From contig NC_065922.1 in assembly GCF_024586455.1 (NCBI RefSeq), forward strand, positions 29,694,089-29,758,088: a DNA stretch of 64,000 nt. Reading direction: 5' to 3'. Position numbers and translations under genes: made by a program. This stretch comes from Bactrocera neohumeralis. Taxonomy: Eukaryota; Arthropoda; Insecta; Diptera; Tephritidae. The notes beneath the pieces are model-generated. The model did no database searches, was not told the origin of the DNA, and saw nothing but the letters and a program-made list of their open reading frames with translations. Shown in pieces: positions 23,330 through 34,309 of the stretch. The number at the start of each line of letters is the position of its first letter. The first letter of the stretch is position 1.

Positions 23330-23530
23330 TTTATCAGCATGACGAACTGAGCCGATTTAGACATGTCCGTCTGTCTGTGTATTTGTGAACTAGTCCCCCA
23401 GTTTTTGAGATATCAATCTACAAAATACACGCCCTTTTTCTTTCCAAGAAGCTGCTTATTTGTGAAAAGCGCCGATATCGGACGACTATAGCATATACAT
23501 AGCTAGCTAACAAGTGTTTGTAGGAACAGC
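23330..23530 (-). repeat. Fragment of hairpin-ended repeat
   Basis: Matches the right-end part of the copy at 30722: GAGCCGATTTAGACATGTCC, GTCTGTCTGTGTAT, GAACTAGTCCCCCAGTTTTT and CCGATATCGGACGACTATAG. It lacks the hairpin end. Confidence 0.7.
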
Positions 23531-23848
23531 TTTTTTTTTATGAGATTTCTTCACAAAATTTGCCATAGTTTTTTGCCTAAGCGCAATCTCAGCCGTTCAT
23601 TCGTTTATTTTGATCATTCGTTCCAATTATTTAAAAAGAATAATAATATTAAGGATGCACATATAAATTAAATAAAGTTTACTAATGTGAATATGCACAT
23701 TTCATATTTTTAAGCAAATTTCTATATTTTCTATATAATACAAAATATATAACTGATTAGACATTTAATGATGTCCTGATAGTCAATCATTATTAAGTAT
23801 AATTTAGTTACTCTCATAAGAAAATGAATATGAACTAAAGCTCTTCTC

Positions 23849-24728
23849 TGAATCACCCTGTCATGTGAACACTAAAAACCGAAAATACAACATCGTTTTT
23901 TCTTATATATAGTACATACATACACTGCATTACAAAAAAAGAGAGTGAGAGAATCATTCGCTACTAGTTACTTGAGTTGCTTTCGTATTGCTGCGCGGCC
24001 AACTTGCCTGCGCAGCAAACACATCCTAAGTGATTAAAATAACTCGACCCATAACATAAAAAGAGAATATTACAATTTGAAAGTCTCCCAATTGTATATC
24101 CTTTAGCAAAAAAAAGAGAGCACAAGAGAATTTTATTTTTATCGGCCACGCATAATAGAGTAAAGTTAGTATTTTAATGTAGTTGTTCTTTTATTTTGGA
24201 AAAAACATCTCCGACTTTCCAAAATTTAAAATGAACTTTAAAGTCGTCAACGATAGTAAAATTTGCTCAGTCCAGTGCGTGTAGTCATTCGATCAAGTGG
24301 TATTGGTGTTAAAAAGTTCCGATCGGTTCGTTTTAAATAAATTTTTGCAACGAAAGTGGTTTTATTCCTGATGAATGTTCACATATAAGCGTCATAAAAT
24401 AGTGCGTATACATACATACATACATAGTATACTATATGTGTTTATGGTATACATTTGTGTGTGAAAAGTTTACTGCATAAATTCTGTAAATATGATCATC
24501 GCATACATTTACTTATAGCAGTGCAATTCATACTTACAAAATGGCGGTTTGTCGGTGCTAAAATGGTGCATGTTGCAGCATGAATTGTGCAAAGTTTTGT
24601 CAGCGATGAAGTAGCGAGTGCGCTCACTCAGTTGATTGCTGTTTGAAGTGATTGAGTGAGGAGAGAGTAGAAGTTGGTGTGAGAATACGAGGTATTAGTT
24701 CAATTGTTATCAAAGCTCGGGTAAGTCA
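23849..24728 (+). promoter_or_regulatory. Promoter/first-exon-like module 2
   Basis: Left boundary TGAATCACCCTGTCA at 23849; right end GCTCGG|GTAAGTCA with the junction after 24720. In between lie a GAGAGTGAGAGAATCATTCG tract, GCGCGGCCAACTTGCC, an initiator-like TTGCTCAGTCC at about 24266, then GTAGTCATTCGATCAAGTGG, AAAATGGCGGTTTGTCGGTG (24539) and GTGCGCTCACTCAG. The initiator, and AGTGG at about +28 as a near match to a fly downstream promoter element, suggest a TATA-less promoter. This is inference from consensus only. No coding potential beyond very short open frames. Confidence 0.55.
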
Positions 24729-24763
24729 ATTTCTTTTTTTGCTTTAAGCATTTTCTATTATCT

Positions 24764-24784
24764 TGTATGTATGTATGTATGTAT
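24764..24784. repeat. (TGTA)n microsatellite
   Basis: Five tandem TGTA units directly downstream of module 2. Confidence 0.9.
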
Positions 24785-25200
24785 ATCCACTTGCACGTAA
24801 ATATATTTTTATATTAAATATTTTACGTGCATGTAATATATTTCGATAAGGATTCGTGCATAGGACAAGTTAAAATTTAATTATTACAATTTGTAAAAGT
24901 TTAAACCGAAACCCGCCAGTAATATTTAGCAAAAATCTAAAAGCATTTATAAATTAGAAAAATCTATGTAACAATCTGGTTTGTTACTTTTAAATTTAAA
25001 GTTTTAAATTTAAGCTATGATCCAAAATATTAAGATTAAAAATTAAATTTTTAATTTGGAATTTTCAATTCCACTTTGATTTTTTTTAATTAAAAATTTA
25101 AATTTTAAAATTTTAAAGCTAAAATCGTTTTTAAAACTGATAAAATGTAAATCGTTAGAATATGTATATCCAATTTTATGAATGAGTTAAGGTATTTAGC

Positions 25201-26227
25201 TGACTCACCTTGTCATATGAACAAGAAAAAACAAAATTACAACATCGCTCTTTCTACTCACATATGTACATATTATACTACATTCTAAGAGAAGAGAGAG
25301 AGAGAGTATACCATTCGATTCTCGTTAGCTTCTTGTATGACATTTTCACCTGCGTGATGCTGCCGCACCTGTGCATTTTCATACTGATGCGCGGCCATCT
25401 TATCTGCACAGCGAACATTATACTACGAACTTGAATTGACTCGTTATATAACAGGTGAAGAGAGTATTAATGTCTCAATATGAAAGTCTTCCAATTGTAA
25501 TAGAAGGACTTTCCAATAGGTTTACCGGATATGTAATGTATGCATATACAAACATATGTATGTACATACATATATCAGTTTATATACATACATATATGTA
25601 CATATGTCTTACTTGATGGGTACTGGAATATTTGAGTAGAGAATATATCCTTAAGAAGAAGAGAGCACAAGAGATCTTTATTTTTATGGGCTACGCATAA
25701 TATAGTAAAGTTAGTTCTTTAATGTAGTTGTTTTTGATTTTGAAAAAATTCTCTTTGACATTCCAAAATTTAAATTGAAGTTTAAAGCCGTCTACGGTCG
25801 TCAATTTTTTCTCAGTGCAGTGTAAGTAGTCATCCGGTTAAGTGGCGTTGTTGTTAAGAAAGTTGCGATCGGATCGTTTTATATAAATTTTTGCACCGTA
25901 AGTGATTTTATTTCTGATAAAAGTTCACATTTAAACATCATTAAATAGTGCGTGTATATATTTTTGTATTAATTTTTTTTTTTTTTAAATTAGCTTTTTA
26001 ACTTCTGTAAAGGTGTCTTTGCATATATAAAAGGACAATTCAGGTCTGTCGGTCAAATATAGTCCATGTTGCAGCATGAATTGTTCAAAATTTTGTCAGC
26101 GATGAAGTAGCGAGTGCGCTCACTCAGCTGCTGTTTGAAATTTGAAGTGATTGAGTGAAGAGAGAGTAGAAGTTCGTGTGAGAATATGAGCTATTAGTTC
26201 AATTGTTGTCAAAGCTCGGGTGAGTCA
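25201..26227 (+). promoter_or_regulatory. Promoter/first-exon-like module 3
   Basis: Left boundary TGACTCACCTTGTCA at 25201-25215, right end GCTCGG|GTGAGTCA with the junction after 26219. The boundaries read as inverted TGACTCACC and GGTGAGTCA. It contains GAGAGAGAGAG (25296), GCGCGGCCATCTTATC (25390), CTCAGTGCAGTG near 25811, GGTTAAGTGG, and the block GCAGCATGAATTG to GCGAGTGCGCTCACTCAG. The AAAATGGCGG block of modules 2 and 5 is lost here. Its downstream flank also matches module 2, so it arose by tandem duplication. Confidence 0.55.
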
Positions 26228-26864
26228 ATTTCTGTTTTTGCTTTAAGCGATTTCTCTTTGGTATATTTTATTATGCTTGTACGTAAGTACATAAACACAT
26301 ATTTATTTATATAAATTTAGTTGTAATACTATTTTTTATAAGGATTTGTGTACATTTCTTATGCATAGGAAAAGTTAAAATTTAATTATGATAATTTGTA
26401 AATGTTTAAACCGAAACTCTCCAGGAACATTGAATAAGAGAAATATTGAAATGTGAAAAATTATATTTTCGATATTTTTAAGCAGAAAAATTTAGATAAT
26501 TTTTAAAATTTAAATTTAGATTCAAAACTTATGTTTAAAAAATTAAATTTTCAATTTTTATTTTGAATTTTCAGTTATAAATAAATTTTTCACTTGGATT
26601 TTTCAAATTAAAAACTAAAATTTTAATGCTAGAATCGTTTTTGAAATTGATAAAATATAAATCATTTGAATGTAATTGTAATTTCAAAGATTTTTTTTTT
26701 TTCAATTTTTAAATACAAGATTGGTGTTAAGTTGTTTTTCAATACAGAATTTTGTTCCAATAGGGTAGTTGGAATTAAAAATTAATTTTGAACCTTTCAA
26801 TCCCGTGTTTGGACTTAGAGATTTTAGAATTACTTTAAGTTAAAGGAATATTTAAGTAGTTCAC

Positions 26865-27704
26865 TGAATCACCATGTCATACGAATATATGTATATAAGC
26901 AAAAAAAAAACAAAAGAATAACCTCTCTCTTGTGGCAATTACTCGTTACTCTTCGTATAGCAGTTAGTTTCGTATTTCCACATGCGTCGTGGCCTTGCTG
27001 TCTGAGCTGCAACGTCTTCAAGACTTCCTGTAAACTTACTTTCCAATTTCGAAATATACATAACTACTCTCTTATAAAACATCAGTTGCGTCTGAGAAAT
27101 TCGGGACAGAGAGAGAGAATAGCGTACGATATTTACGTTCCAAAAGATATTTATTAATCACTGTAGCATACTTTTGAGCTGATCGTATTCTTCCGGGAAG
27201 TCTTATTCCAATATTTCCAAACTGCAGGTGAACGTTTATCTTTATATCCGTGAACGGTCATCCAATTTCCTCATTACGCTGTGAGTGGTCGACCGGTTAA
27301 GTTGTCTTTGCGCTGACTCAAGTTTTGGTTTGGATCATTATTAGTCCATTTAAAACAAGTGCAACTCATAAAAGTTAAAAGTGTTTAGAATAAATGTGTT
27401 GATATTGTGCTCATTAGTAAATATTTTACTCTCACAAAAATTCAGAGTGCGTAAGATTTTTATATTTCCATAAATTCTTTGTTTGCATATGCAAAACTAA
27501 ATGTTTCAATACAAAATGGTCGTTTTTCGGTGTCTTAATTGTGCATTTACTGGCATGAATTGTGAAAATTTTTTTTAACACTAAAGCAACGAGCGCAATA
27601 CTCGCTACTCAAGCTCTAGCTGACATTTGAAGAGAGTGAGCGATTGAGCGTGAGCAAGTTAGTGAAATTAGTAACCAAATTATTGTGAGAAGCAGGGTGA
27701 GTCA
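26865..27704 (+). promoter_or_regulatory. Promoter/first-exon-like module 4
   Basis: Left boundary TGAATCACCATGTCA at 26865, right end AGCAGG|GTGAGTCA with the junction after 27696. It is the shortest copy (840 bases). From about 27130 it closely follows module 1, including GTCGACCGGTTAAGTTG and GTTTGCATATGCAAAACTAA. The GGCCATCTTG block is altered to GGCCTTGCTG, and ATGGCTGCC to ATGGTCGTT. Confidence 0.5.
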
Positions 27705-29100
27705 AATAAAAAAATTAATATTAATTTTGAGTAATTTTTAGTTTTTATTTTTGCAAAAGTTGTATGAGCGTAAATATGCTTACCTACATACATACATATA
27801 TAAAAACTTGCACTTTAAAAATACACATTTATAATGATTTGTATTCATTTAACTGCTTTTATGTTTCAAAAGACAAATAAGAAGGATTATGATATGAAGG
27901 CCAAGTATTAAGCGGAAATTCGAGTAATTATTAACTTCGGCTGATTTCGTTGGTTTCAAATTAAATTTATATGTATATTCACATGTCACAGTTCTAAAAA
28001 ATTTATTTTTTTTTTTAAATATATAGAAAAAGTATATACATATGTATATTTGAGAATTGTCTCAGAAAATCCCGCAAATAATTTGGATGATATGAGCGTA
28101 TTTGTATGAATTCTTCAACTTAATTTAATCGGCTTCCAAAAAATTAAAAGCGTTGGTAAACTAAATATCTTTATAAAAAATGGGCACGTATTTTCCAAAG
28201 CTCAAGCAACCAAATAGTAGAATGGCATTATTACATGAGAAGATATAAACGTGGTTAATTGACTTGTTATTGTAATAAAATTTAGAGAGACAAAATTGAA
28301 ATAATATTCAAAAAGGATATCAAATAATATTTAAATATATTAATATTATATTATATTATTCATTAAATATATTACAAATAATATCAGGAGTTTCTACCTG
28401 CTACCATAATATAATAAAAATATTAATATAACCGTGTTATTCTCTATCCATTTAGGTATTATATCTGGAGTGTCAATAAAATAGAATTCCAAACTAAATT
28501 CTTTACTTCTTGCTTTTTGGGCTTGTCAAAGATTTTTCGCCTTTAAATGCATTTATGGCTCGAAAGTAATTGAGCTCGATTGACTTATATGCTTTTTAAA
28601 GACTCGGCCGACAATCGATTCTCGGGAAACAAATAATATCTTGCTCTTTATGGATAACACTGATTTTGGCAAAGGTACCCTTGTAATAAAAAAATACAGA
28701 ATTTATTAAAAACTTTTAATAATTTTAGAATAAATTTTCAACTTTGTTGGATTTTAGCCGACTTTCATCGCATGGCTTGAGGTGCTCAATTACCACCAGG
28801 TATGTAATAATTTAAGGAAAAGTAGCTAACAACATAGAGAAAGTTTAAATGTAGATTTACTTAATATTTAATAGCATAAGTGATAGCAACTTCGTACATC
28901 CAATTTTTCACTTATCAAACATATGTTAATCTATTTATATATGTGTAAGCACATATCTCAAAAATCTACAGTAAATTAATAGCCCATCGCATGCTGTAAT
29001 GAGTGTTGCAACGTTTATTTACATAACTGACCAGGTGAACTTTAATGAAATTTATACAATTTCATTTTAATTGCTACATTAATTAAAATTTCACATTACA
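27125..29100 (+). repeat. Segmental duplication, copy B (pairs with 17990-20110)
   Basis: Collinear with copy A to the block TACATTAATTAAAATTTCAC near 29076-29095. Copy B has small insertions (around 27950-28010) and lacks part of the copy A middle. Direct orientation, about 9.1 kb apart. Confidence 0.85.
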
Positions 29101-30245
29101 TAAAATCCACACATACATGTAAACCATTCACTCTTGTATAAATATATATGTATATATGTGTATGTGTGCCCTGTTGACATTATTTGCATTTATTCGCTGA
29201 GTAGTTGAAAATTTACAAATATGCATTAATGCCATTTTAATTACATTTTTCTTGTAATTTATGGCCAACACATAAATGATGAATGAGTATTGGCTTTTGG
29301 GGGCGAACATTTTGCTTACACAACACGGCTGACTATTTAATGTGTTTTTAGTATGAGTTGGGGGGAAAAGTGTGCGATTACATGTACGCGAACAGAAAAT
29401 GTGAAAATATTGTAATACTAAGCAGTTGACAGTTTGATTCGACAAATTGCCTGTCAAGCAGCGCGCTCCAGCAGATTTTCACGCTCATGCAACTTAACAC
29501 TTACCGCTCATAAATTTTATTGTACCATCGTGACTATATACATACATATACAGATTTACCTATTAATGCGCTTACATATTTAAATGGGTAAGGGTAGTCC
29601 AAGTAAATGCTGCAGAAGGCGCTAAGTAACAGCAGTGTAGGCTCATGCAAATATTAATATTTTATGTGATGAAATGTGGGCAAGAGGGTACTTAGTAGAA
29701 TTAATTAGAATTACAAAAGTACTTCTACCAAATTTTGTATATTGACAATTTACACAGTATGCTGAAAATTTAAGAATTATGTCTACTTTCAAGGTAGATA
29801 AACAGCGTTTTTCTGAGTTGTTTTGAAGTAGCGTTTTATTCAATAAGTAAATAAAAATTATGTACATTTATAGAATACCTTAATGATCAATGATTCATTT
29901 TGAAAAATTTGGTATTCCTTGATGCCGTCGACAATATATGGAAGGACCTCCGTGAAAAAGTTTCTGACGGTGAGAAAGATTTTTCTGCCTTAAATTATCC
30001 CAAATCCAAGAACAAGAAAATATATAAATACAATAAATGAATTCAGATCGAAGAAAAATTTAAATTTTTGACAAAATGGCGGCTTCTTGGAAACCATAAG
30101 TAGTGTTCTATGATGATTACCTGACAATATCTGTTAAATTTACGAAGTTTATGTAAAAATTTTAACTTCATCAGTCAAACTTTTCTGAAGAAATTGTCTT
30201 CACCGACTCTGAAAACTGTTTTTCTCAAAAAATTATGTTTGGGAG
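29101..30245. other. No gene recognised
   Basis: AT-rich. Minus-strand open frames of 109 codons (29128-29457) and 74 codons (29643-29867) show no domain and low-complexity composition. Confidence 0.4.
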
Positions 30246-30335
30246 CCATTCTTCTTCTTCTTTATTGGCGAAGACACCGCTTACACGGTTATAGCCAGGT
30301 TTACAACAGCGCGTCAGCCATACTTCCTTTGGGAG
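30246..30335 (-). mobile_element. 3' end fragment of RTE-like element
   Basis: CTTCTTCTTTATTGGCGAAG, ACACCGCTTACACGGTTATA and GCCAGGTTTACAACAGCGCG in the plus sequence match the reverse complement of the 3' end at about 61010-61100 (GGCGCCAAACAGCGAGG to AAGAAGAAGAAG). Probably a short 5'-truncated insertion. Confidence 0.6.
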
Positions 30336-30721
30336 CCCTTCACACTAAGTTAAAAATTTCTTTCAAATACGTTCATAACTATTTGTCGGATCAACTTCAA
30401 AAAAATAATTCAAAATTCGATTTTATGAAATTCAAATGTGGTTTTAACCCCTTAACGTGTCTGATCATAAGATAATAGATTAAACTCCGATTTTCTATTT
30501 ATCTCGAGGTCGCTGTTGTAACCGAAAAACCGCCAAAGACATTTTCTCAATTTTCCTCTGTACAAAGTCATAAACATGCTTCTGTAGAACTTCCGGTAAC
30601 GAAAATGTCGTTTTCAGTAATTTTTTCTAAGCCAGTAACATGCTCTAAATTTTGACCCTCTCTGAGGATGTATTGACTTTTCGACGATTAAGTACTATAT
30701 AATGGTCTCCGAGCAAAGTCT

Positions 30722-31236
30722 TTATACCCTGAACAGGGTATATTAAGTTTGTCACGAAGTTTGTAACACCCAGAAGGAATCGTCGGAGACCCTATATAGT
30801 TTATATATAAATGATTAGTATGTCGAGCTGAGTCGATTTAGTCATGTCCGTCTGTCTGTCTGTATATATACGAACTAGTCCCTCAGTTTTTAAGATGTCG
30901 TTTTGAAATTTTGCAAACGTCATTTTCTCTTCAAGAAGCTGCTCATTTGTCGGAACGGCCGATATCGGACCACTATAACATATAGCTGCCATACAAACTG
31001 AACGATCGGAATCAAATGCTTGTATGGAAAACTTTCACATTTGACAAGATATAGTCATGAAATTTGGTATATATTATTTTCTAAGGCAACAATGTAATCT
31101 CCGAAGAAATTGTTCAGATCGGTTAACTATAGCATATAGCTTCCATACAAACTGAACACATAGTTACTAACAGAAATGCACCTGTGAAAGGTATTTAGCT
31201 TCGGTGCAACCGAAGTTAATGTTTTTTCTTGTTTTA
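30722..31236 (-). repeat. Hairpin-ended dispersed repeat (copy H2)
   Basis: Runs from TACCCTGAACAGGGTATATT to CTTCGGTGCAACCGAAG at about 31200-31216. The latter is a perfect 7-bp-stem hairpin. It holds one intact TATAGCTGCCATACAAACTG unit and a second at about 31137. A 63-codon open frame at 30801-30992 is shared in outline with the copies at 55.9 and 63.6 kb. Confidence 0.8.
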
Positions 31237-31434
31237 ACTTAACTATTTTATTAATACTGTTCAACTGTAGTTTTGACCAAACTCTAAATGGAGCATTTTT
31301 TTTATATATTTGTTTAAAAAAGTTTTTCGCCGAATAGAAAAATCGCCTTAATGTTCAAATGTACAAGAAGTTTTATCATTTTTTATCTCCAATAAAAGCT
31401 CTAACTAAGTGGAAAATATCTTTGAGGACTTTGT

Positions 31435-31745
31435 ATGGCTCCTCACAGGGCACCTACCTTAAAGTTCTGCCTTCAGAAAATGAGAAAAATGGGGTCGGCG
31501 GTATGCAGAGCACGCCCGGAGGATGATGAGGCACTGGAACATTATCTAGGCGAATGTTTAACCTTCAGCCGTATGTGACGGGCATATTCCACGGCTCCCA
31601 ATGATCCAACTTAAGAGACATTGAGCAACTGAGGTGGAAAATAATCAGGTCAAATCCTCTTAGTTGTTGGTTAAGGCTTAATTTGGTAACCAACCGCGAT
31701 TAAAATGAACCTAATGAAGATCGAAATGCAGATGATTGCGATCTG
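31435..31745 (+). mobile_element. Non-LTR retrotransposon C-terminal fragment
   Basis: Translation contains VCRARPEDDEALEHYLGECL followed by TFSRM and then, after a stop, IEQLRWKIIRSNPL. It fits the CxxC-EDE-xxxH-xxxxC zinc motif at the end of RNase H-bearing non-LTR ORF2 proteins, with the second Cys of the CxxC pair replaced (CRAR). Short relic. Confidence 0.6.
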
Positions 31746-33955
31746 ACGCTCACGTGCCTGGCTTTGCAATCAACCAACTAACCAAGGGGAAAGAGAGTTT
31801 TTTAAATAACACTGCATCTTGAAATTTTCGCTGATCTAAATAATTTGTGTTCGTAATATCTGGCGGTGATCTTTAACCCTGGATGTGCTTTGTTAGTCCA
31901 TTTGATTAGTAATCATCGTGTTTTGGAGCAAAATACCGAAGCCCGTTCAGGGTTAATAAATTAGAACCCTCAGAGTCTTCAGGTCTATTAAAATGAATTC
32001 AAACAAAGTGATTTATTTATATTAGAATATGTAAATAGGTGCTTTTGTGCCCTGAGTTCACATAGGACTAATTTCGGAGCATTTATATTAGCATATAAAG
32101 TCGAAATATAAAAGTTTTGTTGTTTTCGTGACTGCGATTTCAAACTGGTTTGCCCAGTTTAGTCGTGGGTTACTCGTAAATGGGTTAAAAAAGTTCAAAA
32201 GCTATAGAAATTAGTAATAGAATTCTATAAATGTAGACCATATACAAGTATGTATACCGTTATAATAATTTGTAGTTAAACAATACTCTCAACCGGATGC
32301 AAATGTAAATACTGAACTATTTTTCATCTGAAGATTTGCTTTCATGGAATATGCGGCTAGCAGACTATCGCTCTGCAACAGTTGTTCAAACTATTTATTG
32401 TCATTCCTTTCCTAGCATGAAAATGCATTTTTTTATACAATTTAAATGGCAATTGTATGCCTCTGTTAAGCGAAATGTCTCTGTGTGTGCTTGTATTTGC
32501 ATGTAATTTGCTTTCGTTTGGAATTTATCAGGTCAATTGGTTTCACATTTCATGAAAGCACCACTTTCATCTGGCAATTACAAATGTGTGTTATATAATG
32601 CACGCATACTAGCGGCCATAAATGAACATTACAAATCACTAAGTGAAACCATAAACGCGAAATGCCACTAACGCACCAACGTGTGGCTTAGCTGCTGATC
32701 AATTGACTGCCTAACCAGCGGCACAATTGAGTGATTGATTAGTGTTGTTCCCCATAAATGGTTGACGGAATGCAGGATATTGATTAATTTACTTAAACAC
32801 ACTACTGCTGCCCTATTGTTTCTGAAATTAATGAGCGATAAGCGACCAATGATATGTGGACTTCTAATTTGAATTCCATTTGGTAATAATAGCATGCCGC
32901 AACAAATGCCTGTTTGTTACAAACTAAATAGCCACAAAATGTTATGGCGACATTAAAATGGATAATTTTGCGTTAGGAGTTGACAACGGATTTCCTGTGG
33001 GATTAGATTTCAATATGAATTCATATAATGTTTTAGAATTTTATGCTAAATAGTTTAAAATCTATCTTCCTGATATTTCCAATTCTCTACATATGTATGT
33101 CGAATTAAACCCCTTTTGGAACTATAAAAAGCTTGCTGAAAAATTTCATTATCCGACACAGCGCCTTGAGTCTATGGAAACTCGCCGTATTTTTTTTTCA
33201 ATATAGTACCAAGTCAATTTTATCTGATGCTCTTTCGATCTTTTCATTGGGTGTGTTAGTTTACGTGACGGGTCCCAAACCCAGTCCACAACCCTGGGGA
33301 GGGATGATTCGCCTTCTCACTTTAGCTCAAACAGATGTTTTTTGGAAGATACTTAGGTTTCCAAACTCCACGTATACTAGTGCACCAAATAAGCGGGAGA
33401 CAATGAAAAATTGTCTAAAATTATTTAAAAATTTTGCATTTCTGATATGATTTTGAGAAATTGTGATCATAATTATAGAATTTTCATGACAGGCAAAGTT
33501 TTGGTTTTTGATAGCCTTTATTGACAGTTTTTGGTTTTTCTCATTTTTGGTATTTTATTCGTTAGTTTGTTTTAAAGTGTCATATTGATAAATTCATGTG
33601 TTGTCAGTGGTAATGCTTTTGATGAATGTAGTGTCCTCAGCTGAGTTATCAATCACCTTTTTTTTTGCAAAAGATTGACATGCTTTATTCTGGAAACATT
33701 AACCAGAATGTGTAGAGCCGATCCAATGAAAAATGTTCAGATGCTCTGTTATCACAGAGCATGTAGAAAAATTTCGATGACTTCAGGACTTTCACTGCAA
33801 ACTTTGTGGAACTAAAATAATTGTGTTCTTGATAAAGTAAGGTCCTCAAAACACTTCTGCAACATTTGTAATATAGAGATAAAACTTCACACAATTATAA
33901 AAAATGGTTATCCAATCTGAGGAAAGCTAGTAAGAAAGGGCACAATTCCGGTGAA
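31746..33955. other. No gene recognised
   Basis: AT-rich. At 33265-33360 the words GGGTCCCAAACCCAGTCCAC, CAACCCTGGGGAGGG and CCTTCTCACTTTAGCTC resemble a sequence I associate with insect non-LTR leaders, at low confidence. The rest has only short open frames. Confidence 0.35.
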
Positions 33956-34309
33956 ATAAACATCTTTTCAAAGCTTAATTTAATATATGGGATATATGAG
34001 GAAAAAATTGAGATATATTAATGAAATAAGTTGCGTACACATATCTTGACAAATAGGGGTTATCGAGCCATTGCCACGCCCACAAACCGCCAATAAATTA
34101 AAATTCAGTGAGAATATGTTTTTGATGGCATCATGCCCTTGTGACAAAAATAAGTAAAATTCGTTCAATACTTCCCTTAGCCCCCATATATTTAATATAA
34201 AGATTTTCGAACTTCCGGGTGAATTTGTACCGCATATATCGGCCAATATGTGAGTTATCTCAATGAATACGAAAGAGCGAATTTTACTGATAGTAACTCC
34301 AAAAATACT
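33956..34309. repeat. Decayed dispersed repeat
   Basis: Contains ATCGAGCCATTGCCACGCCC, AGCCCCCATATATT and GATTTTCGAACTTCCGGGTG, words shared with the repeat at 22465-23010 (GATTTTCGAACATCCGG). The minus-strand frame of 116 codons inside it is not credible as a gene. Confidence 0.5.

Larger units (their letters stand above)
23480..25165 (+). repeat. Segmental duplication containing module 2
   Basis: Collinear with 34310-36110 (module 5) from AACAAGTGTTTGTAGGAACA onward. Its part from 23849 is also collinear with 25201-26672 (module 3), down to the block ATCGTTTTTAAAACTGATAA near 25124. Modules 2 and 3 thus form an adjacent direct tandem duplication with a unit of about 1.35-1.47 kb. Confidence 0.85.
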
